NCBI GenBank assembly: GCA_002316215.1
Contig: DCDB01000109.1
Location: 1 to 9,804 of the forward strand
From: Lachnospiraceae bacterium UBA1066
GTDB taxonomy: Bacteria > Bacillota > Clostridia > Lachnospirales > Lachnospiraceae
Direction: 5' to 3'
DNA length: 9,804 nt
Below the pieces are notes generated by a model that searched no databases, was not told the DNA's origin, and saw only the letters and a program-made list of their open reading frames with translations. Position 1 is the first letter of the stretch. Every line of letters begins with the position of its first letter. Below, one piece after another: positions 1-5,331 of the stretch. A program made the translations under genes and the position numbers.

Positions 1-721
1 CCGAATCGGAAGTCCGCGGACTTCCCGGCTTTTCCTGAAGAACTGAGCCCGCAAAAATTTGCCATGCAGGCTCCTCAGCCAGGCCATTGATCTGGAGGGC
101 ACGTTTATATCCCATATACCGGTCCGTCATAAAAGAAGAACTGCGGACGTCTCCTGCAAATCCGATTTTCCGGTGTCCTTCATAAATAATGTGCTGTACC
201 ATCTCGCACATTCCATGAAAATCATCCGGTATGATATAATCCTGATTCTCTGCACTATCATAATATCCCACGCATACGGCGGGAGCGGATATTTCTTTCT
301 GAGCATACCGGATAAATTCCGGTGCAAAACTGCCGATCATCAAAAAGCCGTTGATATGCGCCCCTTTGAAAAAGCCGCCATTCCGGAGAAGATTTTCCTG
401 ATCCTTATTTACGGCCTCGAGAACCGTAATACCTCCACGCCGTACAACTTCTTCCGTCACGGCTTTGTAAATCTCCATGTACAAAGAACCTGCATCCTTC
501 ATAAATTGTTCGGCGATCAGAACTCCGATATGGTAATTCCGGTTTTCCGGCTTCTGCGCAGTGTTCCGTATATAGCCAAGCTCATCCGCCAGAGTAAGTA
601 TCCTGTTCCGAAGCGCAGGGCTGACGCCTTTTTTTCCGTACAGGGAATTTGATACACTCACAATACTGACATTCAATTTATCCGCTATATCTTCCAGCTT
701 TACTTCTTTTTTCTGTCCCAA
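1..721 (-). CDS. LacI-family transcriptional regulator, C-terminus cut by window edge
   Basis: A DNA-binding repressor or activator of the LacI/GalR family. The frame is open from a TTG at 721 to the window edge, giving 240 codons. Residues about 5-50 form the N-terminal helix-turn-helix: LEDIADKLNVSIVSVSNSLY, followed by a hinge-like stretch ending in ADELGYIRN. From about residue 62 (YHIGVLIAEQF) the periplasmic-binding-protein-like sensor domain begins, with GHRKIGFAGD and the RYMGYKRAL motif near the edge, both typical of the family. A complete member has roughly 330-350 residues, so about 100 are missing. The TTG start is chosen because GGAGAGAGG (738-730) sits 8 nt upstream, the HTH begins right after it, and the nearest upstream ATG reads into a stop after six codons. 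The sugar or other effector cannot be told. The next gene on this strand upstream (911-3925) ends at its own terminator, so this gene is probably transcribed alone. Confidence 0.9.
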   Translation of the reverse strand, partial: MGQKKEVKLEDIADKLNVSIVSVSNSLYGKKGVSPALRNRILTLADELGYIRNTAQKPENRNYHIGVLIAEQFMKDAGSLYMEIYKAVTEEVVRRGGITVLEAVNKDQENLLRNGGFFKGAHINGFLMIGSFAPEFIRYAQKEISAPAVCVGYYDSAENQDYIIPDDFHGMCEMVQHIIYEGHRKIGFAGDVRSSSFMTDRYMGYKRALQINGLAEEPAWQIFAGSVLQEKPGSPRTSDS

Positions 722-740
722 GGTAATGTCCTCTCTCCGG

Positions 741-778
741 AAGTTAAATTTACTTAATTTTATTATTCATTTACTTAA
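741..778 (-). promoter_or_regulatory. Candidate operator: 21-bp-spaced direct repeats plus near-palindrome
   Basis: TTAAGTAAAT occurs twice on the minus strand, at 778-769 inside the promoter spacer and at 757-748 starting on the last -10 base, exactly 21 bp apart, i.e. about two helical turns. The second copy is part of an imperfect 15-bp palindrome AAGTAAATTTAACTT (755-741, six of seven arm positions match). Its place over the promoter suggests autoregulation by the adjacent LacI-family protein. That is inference; the AT-rich background makes chance repeats easier. Confidence 0.45.
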
Positions 779-785
779 CTGTCAA
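757..785 (-). promoter_or_regulatory. Sigma-A-type promoter of the LacI-family gene
   Basis: On the minus strand TTGACA (785-780, a perfect -35) is followed after 17 bp by TAAAAT (762-757, five of six -10 bases). Predicted transcription starts about 750, leaving a short leader before the ribosome binding site at 738-730 and the TTG start at 721. It lies just downstream of the terminator of the preceding gene. Confidence 0.65.
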
Positions 786-806
786 TCTTTCTTTAACCTT
801 TTCAGC

Positions 807-849
807 AAAAGACAGCCGTTGCAGGGAAGCAGAACCTGAAACGGCTGTC
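807..849 (-). terminator. Intrinsic terminator of the CotH/lectin gene
   Basis: A perfect 10-bp stem, GACAGCCGTT (811-820) with AACGGCTGTC (840-849), closes a 19-nt loop that can itself pair CAGG with CCTG. On the minus strand the stem is followed by TTTT (810-807). It starts 62 nt after the stop codon at 911 and separates this transcript from the LacI promoter. The T-run is short, so termination could be partial. Confidence 0.65.
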
Positions 850-910
850 AAAAATTCCGTATGAATATTCTATTGTATAAAGCATTCCTGCACTGCGTTT
901 GAATTTCTTT

Positions 911-3900
911 TTACTGCAGAAGCCATTCCTGCGCTGCAGTTGAATTCCTTGTATAGCACCAGATATTTGTTCCCGAAATATCTTCCCCTCCTTCTGCATC
1001 CATGGCAAGTTGATTGAGTACACTTATAAACGAAAAGGAACCATCTGCATTTTGTTCTATCTGCCAGCGCTGAGCTGCTGTTCCGTTAAAAGAATATTGC
1101 CAGATATTTGTTCCCGGATTCATTCCGCCTCCCCGGACATCCAGGTAGAGGCCGGAGGCTTCATTTACGATACAGTAGTCCGAAGCGGATACATGAAAAA
1201 TGGTAAAATATTGTGAATTTCCGCCGGCAGAAGACTCAAGTTCAATATTCGCCTGCGGCTCCGTGCTGCTGTTCAATGCAGAAGCACATAAACCGGAATT
1301 TTTCTTATAAACAATCCGGTATGTTCCGTCATAAACCTGCGGAACGTCCTGTTTCGTAAGGAAAAATTTCTGGGCGGAAGAGCCGTTGGAATCATAAATC
1401 TGGGCATTTGCGTAATCATCACCGCTTGCTCCGGAAATATCCAGAGCTTTTCCGAGACGGCTGTCAAAAGAATAAGAACCGTCAGCATTCCTTGTAAGCG
1501 TCCAGTCCTGAGCAGCACTGCCATTCCTGCGGTATTCCCATACATTAGTTCCGTTTTTCGCTGAACCACCGGCGACATCAATCGCCTTGCCTCCCTTATA
1601 ACAGGTAACCGTCCAGAAATCTCCGTTTTTCGTCAAAAGGAATTTCTGAGCGTCGGTACTGTTTGCAGCATACTGCCGGATGTTGGTTCCGTTTGTGACC
1701 TCTGCGCCGGATACATCGAGACATTTGCCCGGAGCGCAGGCCGGTGAAATCGTGTAGACGCCTCCGTCAACTGCCTCGTCTTCAGCATGCGTAACTATTT
1801 CCTGCGGATAAAAGCGCTGGGCATCAGAACGATTTGCCGTGTATGCCCAGATATTTTGTCCGCCGGAAGCCTTCCCGCCGGAAACATCCAAAATTGTTCC
1901 CAGCGCATCGCGTATGACAACGCTTCCGTCGCCCGCATTGTCAATAACCCAGCGCTGTGCCCCGGAACCATTATAAACATATTGCCATATGTTAGCGCCC
2001 GCAGCAGAACTTCCGCCGCTGACATCAAGGACTTTTCCGCTGCCCAGATTATACAGGGCGTATCGGTTATCCGTCTGTCTCCTGATGACAAAATACTGGG
2101 AGGCATCTTCAGCCGTGGGTACAAGAACACAGTTGGCGCAGTTGTCTTTACTTCCATTCTCTATTCCGATAGCATAATTCTGGTTAATTGCAGACACAAA
2201 GCGATAAACATGCAAATCCTGCACGGAATCCGCCGTGGAAGCATTGCCATTTACAAAGAAATAGCGGTAGCGTTCCGTAAGCCAGGATCTGAGACCGCTT
2301 ACAGCAGCGTCAAAGGAAGACGGAAGAAGTCCGCCCAGATGATTGTCAGTACCGCACAAATCCCAGCGAATAAATGTCATTACGGCGGAATCCTTAATTT
2401 CCGGATACAGCGTGTCAACTTCTGCTTGCATGTTCTTAAAAGCATCCGAATATTTTTCATATATTTGTTTAACAGCGAGCGAAAATGCCGGATTTTGGAA
2501 AAGATATCTGTAAATAGAATCATTTTTAGCAAAATACCAGGTTCCAAAATTGCCGTCGGCTCTGACCTGCATGCCGCCTTCGAAATCCCAGACAGGGCCG
2601 GCATGGATGACATCGCCTGTGCCGTCTTTATACAAGAAGAAACTGGAAACAGTCGATTCAACGTTTCCGCAGAATTCCTCGATCAGATATACTTTTGCAA
2701 AAGACTCCACGTCAATGTATTTGCTCAATTCGTCATAAGACATGGAACTGCCGCCGGCAATAATCCTTTTCTCAAAATCAGTGAGGGATGAAGTAAAATC
2801 ATTAAAGCCCGTCAGATCCGTCTCATCATCGTTGTTAGTCTCTTTCCTTGTGTAATAGGCACCGGTGGCATCGTCTTTATACCAGTAGGTCTCATCCCCA
2901 TAATAAACATCATCACGTTCGCAGATTACTCCGTTGCTGTCCTCTAGATTCACCCGTCCGTTTCCGGGCTCGACTTTTTCGGAAACCAGGTAATTTCCGA
3001 GATACTCTCCGTCTACCCAAAAGTCGACATACCTGCAGTCACAGGTGGCAGACATTTCGAGCGCCGAAGACAAATCAGATGCAAGCTTATCCTGCATAAG
3101 GGAAATATCCGTACTATAAGGCAGAAGGACCCACTTCTTAGCCTTTTCCATTCCGAGCACAGACTGCTTTTTGTCAAACTTCAGCTGATATCCCTTTTTG
3201 GGCCATGACGCCCAGCTTGTATTCCCTCTGCCCTTTATCTCAACGGAATTTTTCAGCTGAAGAAAGCCTGCGCCGCTCGCTGCATCCTCAGAAAGCGTAA
3301 GAGAATTTCCCGGATATTTTATATTTTTATCCTGCTGGATCGTACTCAGCGTCGTGCCGTTAAGTGTGATGCAAAGGCTCGGCAGGCTCGACTGCATCAT
3401 GCAGAAATCCGCAGAAGAACCGTCTGCAAAATTCAGGGCAAGCTTAGCCCCGGAAGTAAAAACACCTGAGAATGAAAACCCGTCAGCGGCAATTGTAAAA
3501 CCGTCAGGTACAGAAACCAGTGTATTTTTACACTGAACGACCGCAGAAGAAAAGTCCACATCCTTTGTCGCAAAGATGTAATGTACATTGTCGCGTACAT
3601 ATTCCTTAAGAACATTTCCGTAAGTATCCGTAACGGTGAAACCGGTGTCCTGCGTTGCGGCTGCCAAAGCGGCCTCCTCTTCTTCATTTTCTTCCAGGAC
3701 TGCCTGAGCCGTCTGTTCCTGATTGTCCGCCTGCGCCTTCATTTCCTGCTCCAGTTCCGAAACAGATCCATCCGTTCCGTCAGGATCCGTACCGGCTGCG
3801 GACGCATCAGCCGCAGTATCCTCCCGGACATCCTCTACAGACGCTGTCTCGTCTGCATAAACCGGTGTATAAATTCCCAACGACAAAACCATACATAAAA

Positions 3901-3925
3901 CGACTGCAATAACCTTATTTTTCAA
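911..3925 (-). CDS. Secreted CotH-kinase-like protein with three C-terminal ricin-type beta-trefoils
   Basis: A large exported protein of 1004 residues. From the TTG at 3925 it opens MKNKVIAVVLCMVLSLGIYTP, a clean Sec signal peptide with probable cleavage after VYA. An acidic, Ala/Glu-rich linker (about 25-95) and a short beta-rich region (about 96-190) follow. Residues about 228-557 resemble the CotH kinase family: VEIKGRGNTSW, PKKGYQLKFDKK, LGMEKAKKWVLLP, VDGEYLGNYLVSEKVE and GPVWDFE, the last replacing the common DFD. Residues 570-1004 carry nine Q-x-W/F repeats, i.e. three ricin-type trefoils that usually bind carbohydrate. No sortase motif or C-terminal membrane anchor is visible. The TTG is preferred because GGGGAGG lies 6 nt upstream; a GTG at 3949 is in frame but has no ribosome site and spoils the signal peptide. 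The role is not known; a surface or secreted glycan-binding protein, perhaps a kinase acting on exported proteins, is inferred. Confidence 0.9.
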   Translation of the reverse strand: MKNKVIAVVLCMVLSLGIYTPVYADETASVEDVREDTAADASAAGTDPDGTDGSVSELEQEMKAQADNQEQTAQAVLEENEEEEAALAAATQDTGFTVTDTYGNVLKEYVRDNVHYIFATKDVDFSSAVVQCKNTLVSVPDGFTIAADGFSFSGVFTSGAKLALNFADGSSADFCMMQSSLPSLCITLNGTTLSTIQQDKNIKYPGNSLTLSEDAASGAGFLQLKNSVEIKGRGNTSWASWPKKGYQLKFDKKQSVLGMEKAKKWVLLPYSTDISLMQDKLASDLSSALEMSATCDCRYVDFWVDGEYLGNYLVSEKVEPGNGRVNLEDSNGVICERDDVYYGDETYWYKDDATGAYYTRKETNNDDETDLTGFNDFTSSLTDFEKRIIAGGSSMSYDELSKYIDVESFAKVYLIEEFCGNVESTVSSFFLYKDGTGDVIHAGPVWDFEGGMQVRADGNFGTWYFAKNDSIYRYLFQNPAFSLAVKQIYEKYSDAFKNMQAEVDTLYPEIKDSAVMTFIRWDLCGTDNHLGGLLPSSFDAAVSGLRSWLTERYRYFFVNGNASTADSVQDLHVYRFVSAINQNYAIGIENGSKDNCANCVLVPTAEDASQYFVIRRQTDNRYALYNLGSGKVLDVSGGSSAAGANIWQYVYNGSGAQRWVIDNAGDGSVVIRDALGTILDVSGGKASGGQNIWAYTANRSDAQRFYPQEIVTHAEDEAVDGGVYTISPACAPGKCLDVSGAEVTNGTNIRQYAANSTDAQKFLLTKNGDFWTVTCYKGGKAIDVAGGSAKNGTNVWEYRRNGSAAQDWTLTRNADGSYSFDSRLGKALDISGASGDDYANAQIYDSNGSSAQKFFLTKQDVPQVYDGTYRIVYKKNSGLCASALNSSTEPQANIELESSAGGNSQYFTIFHVSASDYCIVNEASGLYLDVRGGGMNPGTNIWQYSFNGTAAQRWQIEQNADGSFSFISVLNQLAMDAEGGEDISGTNIWCYTRNSTAAQEWLLQ
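914..2218 (-). repeat. Nine-fold Q-x-W/F lectin repeat array (three beta-trefoils)
   Basis: Encoded repeats of about 46-57 residues carry the pattern LDVSGG...GTNIWQY..NGS.AQ-x-W. The Q-x-W/F motifs fall at residues 610, 657, 703, 760, 806, 852, 905, 952 and 999 of the 1004-residue protein: QYF, QRW, QRF, QKF, QDW, QKF, QYF, QRW, QEW. The longer gaps after 703 and 852 mark the boundaries between three trefoils (about 570-708, 717-860, 862-1004). The first repeat of trefoils 1 and 3 is divergent and lacks the LDVSGG core. At DNA level CCAGATATTTGTTCCCG recurs exactly at 959-975 and 1100-1116, one three-repeat-unit-compatible 47-codon step apart. Confidence 0.85.
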
Positions 3926-4002
3926 AATCCGCCTCCCCGAAATATTCACATCTGCTTCAATGGTTTTTTATAAATACTCACTTCTTAATCATCACAAAAC
4001 TC

Positions 4003-4032
4003 AAAAAAGCCCGCCCAAAGAAAACTCTTTGG
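4003..4032 (-). promoter_or_regulatory. Leader hairpin with T-run, possible attenuator before the CotH/lectin gene
   Basis: Transcribed leftward from the promoter at 4045-4040, the leader would begin with CCAAAGA (4032-4026), a 4-nt loop and TCTTTGG (4021-4015), then a GC-rich GCGGGC and TTTTTT (4008-4003). AGCC before the stem can also pair with the GGCT that runs into the T-run. This resembles an intrinsic terminator placed between promoter and gene, so it could reduce readthrough or simply stabilise the 5' end. The fold was done by eye. Confidence 0.35.
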
Positions 4033-4039
4033 CTTCTGT

Positions 4040-4069
4040 ATTATAATATATCTTTTCAATAGCTTTCGA
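4040..4069 (-). promoter_or_regulatory. Probable promoter of the CotH/lectin gene
   Basis: On the minus strand a perfect TATAAT (4045-4040) is preceded by an 18-bp spacer and TCGAAA (4069-4064), a four-of-six -35. The start would be near 4033, giving a leader of about 108 nt before the TTG at 3925. A weaker alternative, TTGTGA-17-TTTATA, lies closer to the gene between about 3997 and 3965. Upstream of the -35 sit the AT-rich palindrome ATAAATTTAT (4081-4090) and a TTTATC/GATAAA inverted repeat (4086-4106), possible regulator sites but easily chance in such DNA. Confidence 0.5.
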
Positions 4070-4169
4070 TATCTTTTTTCATAAATTTATCATTTTTTAC
4101 GATAAAAAACATTCAAAAAGTATCCGAAGAAGCAGTCCCGTACAGAAGGCATCCGGAAACGGCAGCCCC

Positions 4170-4198
4170 TTGACTTCTGCACTTGTATATTTTATGAT
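4170..4198 (+). promoter_or_regulatory. Promoter of the TetR-family gene
   Basis: TTGACT (4170-4175), a 17-bp spacer and TATGAT (4193-4198) give a good sigma-A-type promoter reading toward the gene at 4304. The leader would be about 100 nt. The -10 is overlapped by a perfect palindrome described separately. Confidence 0.6.
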
Positions 4199-4208
4199 GC
4201 AAGCATCA
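4195..4208 (+). promoter_or_regulatory. Palindromic operator candidate over the TetR-gene -10 box
   Basis: TGATGC-AA-GCATCA is a perfect inverted repeat with six-base arms around two central bases. It begins inside the -10 box TATGAT and covers the expected transcription start. TetR-family regulators bind short palindromes and often repress their own gene, so autoregulation is the simplest reading. Binding is inferred from position alone. Confidence 0.5.
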
Positions 4209-4303
4209 AATGGCAGTGGCAGCAAAAATCAAACGTCTGGTAATTTTCCAGTTTGGAGAAAATTTGCCAGCCTTGAATATATAAAATTTGAGGAGAAAAA
4301 GAA

Positions 4304-4843
4304 ATGTATACAGGAACAAATCCCACAGCCGTGCGTTCCCAGAACACATTTACCGCTGCTGTGCTCGAAATGATGAAAAGTACCGCTTTCAGTAAAATCA
4401 CCGTTAAGGCTATATGTGAGAAAGCACAGCTTTCAAGGCAGACTTTTTATGAATTTTTCGACTCAAAAGAAGATGTCATAAGGCAAATCATTCACGAAAA
4501 GCTTTTCAATCTTCCGGAGCCCGCCCCGGTTTTTACCAAAGCCGTCATCGAAAACTATTTTTATTCGCACATTTACGGCAATAGGGCTTTTCTCCGTCTT
4601 CTTGCCAAAAATAATCTCGAGTTTCTGCTTTCAGGCGAGCTATCCGCTTCTCTTGAGGATGTTGAAAAACAGCTCGATCCGGGCGAGGACAAAAATGTAC
4701 GTAAGATTGCGACAGCTTTCCTTACCTCAGCACTTACAGGTTCTTTTCTGGTATGGGCCGAAGGCACTGTAAAAATATCCGAGAAAGATTTTATCGAACT
4801 TATCTATTCCATACTGCGCGGCAATTATTTCAAAATTTCCTGA
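4304..4843 (+). CDS. TetR/AcrR-family transcriptional regulator
   Basis: A 179-residue one-component DNA-binding regulator. Residues about 14-60 form the N-terminal three-helix TetR domain: the recognition region reads ITVKAICEKAQLSRQTFYEF followed by FDSKEDVIRQII, the standard family pattern of a helix-turn-helix then a short linker into helix 4. The remaining about 115 residues are all-helical, lack obvious metal or cofactor motifs, and end in SEKDFIELIYSILRG, as in many clostridial members with a short TetR C-terminal domain. Length is normal. The ATG at 4304 is supported by AGGAG eight nt upstream (GAGGAGAAAAAGAA before ATG). It has no same-strand partner: it is followed by a terminator and a convergent tRNA gene. 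The nearest possible target other than itself is the divergent CotH/lectin gene, whose leader and promoter share the 378-bp intergenic stretch. The ligand is unknown. Confidence 0.9.
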   Translation: MYTGTNPTAVRSQNTFTAAVLEMMKSTAFSKITVKAICEKAQLSRQTFYEFFDSKEDVIRQIIHEKLFNLPEPAPVFTKAVIENYFYSHIYGNRAFLRLLAKNNLEFLLSGELSASLEDVEKQLDPGEDKNVRKIATAFLTSALTGSFLVWAEGTVKISEKDFIELIYSILRGNYFKIS

Positions 4844-4911
4844 TGCAGGCATTCAACGTTCAAAAAGCCTCCTGACTGCCGGATAGCTTTCTGAGACCCG
4901 CATTATCCCAT

Positions 4912-4961
4912 AAAAAAGAACACCGTACGTATACTTTTCGTATCCGTACGATGTTCTTTTT
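4912..4961. terminator. Bidirectional terminator between TetR gene and tRNA-Ser
   Basis: A 22-bp stem with two mismatches joins AAAAAGAACACCGTACG and following bases (4913-4934) to its partner at 4940-4961, around the loop TTTTC. The arms begin in a run of A and end in a run of T, so it works in both directions: it closes the regulator transcript from the left and the tRNA transcript from the right. It ends 3 bases from the mature tRNA 3' end. Confidence 0.85.
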
Positions 4962-4963
4962 CG

Positions 4964-5053
4964 CGGAGAAGAAGGGATTCGAACCCTTGCGCCGCTATTA
5001 ACGGCCTGCACCCTTTCCAGGGGTGTCCCTTCGACCAGCTTGGGTACTTCTCC
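4964..5053 (-). tRNA. tRNA-Ser (GGA anticodon)
   Basis: On the minus strand a full 90-nt class II tRNA can be folded. The acceptor stem is GGAGAAG (5053-5047) with CTTCTCC (4971-4965). The D-arm has CCC/GGG with the AAGCTGGTCGAA loop, and the anticodon arm is CACCC-CTGGAAA-GGGTG with anticodon GGA at 5018-5016, reading UCC and UCU. A long variable arm containing GCCG/CGGC marks a serine tRNA, and the T-arm is AAGGG-TTCGAAT-CCCTT. The discriminator base is G (4964), as expected for serine. The CCA end is not encoded (CGA follows), so it must be added after transcription. Confidence 0.96.
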
Positions 5054-5098
5054 AAAATGCTCGAATAAAAACTATTATTATTTTTTACAGCGAAAATT

Positions 5099-5127
5099 AT
5101 TATAACAGAGCTGTCAGAGATTTGCAA
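5099..5127 (-). promoter_or_regulatory. Promoter of the tRNA-Ser gene
   Basis: On the minus strand TTGCAA (5127-5122), 17 bp and a perfect TATAAT (5104-5099) precede the tRNA by about 45 bp, implying a short 5' leader for RNase P to remove. Further upstream, between this promoter and that of the transporter, lies the perfect palindrome AAGTATACTT (5141-5150). Confidence 0.6.
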
Positions 5128-5178
5128 CTCTTTTCGATGCAAGTATACTTAAAGTAAAGTATTATTTAAAATTTCTTC

Positions 5179-5206
5179 TTGACTTTTCTTCGAAAACGTT
5201 TATTAT
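5179..5206 (+). promoter_or_regulatory. Promoter upstream of the ammonium transporter
   Basis: TTGACT (5179-5184), a 16-bp spacer and TATTAT (5201-5206) form a good promoter reading right. The predicted start near 5213 lies just before a terminator-type hairpin, so the transcript either ends within about 50 nt or reads through into the transporter gene. I found no convincing second promoter between that hairpin and the gene. Confidence 0.6.
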
Positions 5207-5218
5207 GTAACGCATAAA

Positions 5219-5263
5219 GCAATGGCGCTCTAGAGCCGGTCTCTTGGGCGCCATTGCTTTTTT
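5219..5263 (+). terminator. Intrinsic terminator in the transporter leader (attenuator or short-RNA terminator)
   Basis: A perfect 10-bp stem, GCAATGGCGC (5219-5228) with GCGCCATTGC (5248-5257), is followed at once by TTTTTT (5258-5263). Inside the loop AGAG (5232-5235) can pair with CTCT (5241-5244) around CCGGT, extending the hairpin. It begins only about 6 nt after the predicted transcription start and 74 nt before the gene. A competing short pairing of GGC (5224-5226) with GCC (5235-5237) exists but looks weak. Whether it regulates the transporter or ends a separate short RNA is not decided by the sequence. Confidence 0.75.
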
Positions 5264-5284
5264 GCGTTTAATTACATGAATACA

Positions 5285-5296
5285 GGATGCGCATCC
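5285..5296 (+). repeat. Perfect 12-bp palindrome between leader terminator and transporter start
   Basis: GGATGCGCATCC is its own reverse complement and lies 24 bp before the ribosome binding site AGGAGG (5321-5326). It could be a protein site on DNA or a small RNA hairpin (GGAT/ATCC around GCGC) in the leader. No known regulator consensus fits it. Confidence 0.4.
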
Positions 5297-5331
5297 GTCT
5301 TCACGTACAACCAACAAATGAGGAGGGTATC

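Noticed and set aside
1787..2791. Long open frame on the plus strand (334 codons) opposite the CotH/lectin gene
   Set aside because: It lies wholly antisense to a gene with clear domains and a signal peptide, has no ribosome site or recognisable motif, and reads as low-quality sequence. It is a shadow frame.
3840..3925. Lipoprotein signal in the CotH/lectin protein because of a cysteine in the hydrophobic stretch
   Set aside because: The residues before the cysteine (AVVL) do not fit a lipobox, and a normal signal-peptidase site after VYA is present downstream.
5092..5106. PerR-box-like TTATAATAATTTT on the minus strand
   Set aside because: It matches only one half-site well and coincides with the perfect -10 of the tRNA-Ser promoter, which explains it better.
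5213..5296. ANTAR-type dual-hairpin antitermination leader before the ammonium transporter
   Set aside because: The terminator hairpin comes first, and I do not see two consecutive hairpins with six-base loops carrying the usual A and G before it. Other antitermination remains possible.
5287..5331. Upstream ATG at 5287 as transporter start
   Set aside because: It lies inside the 12-bp palindrome, has no ribosome site, and the AGGAGG at 5321-5326 points to 5332 or 5335.
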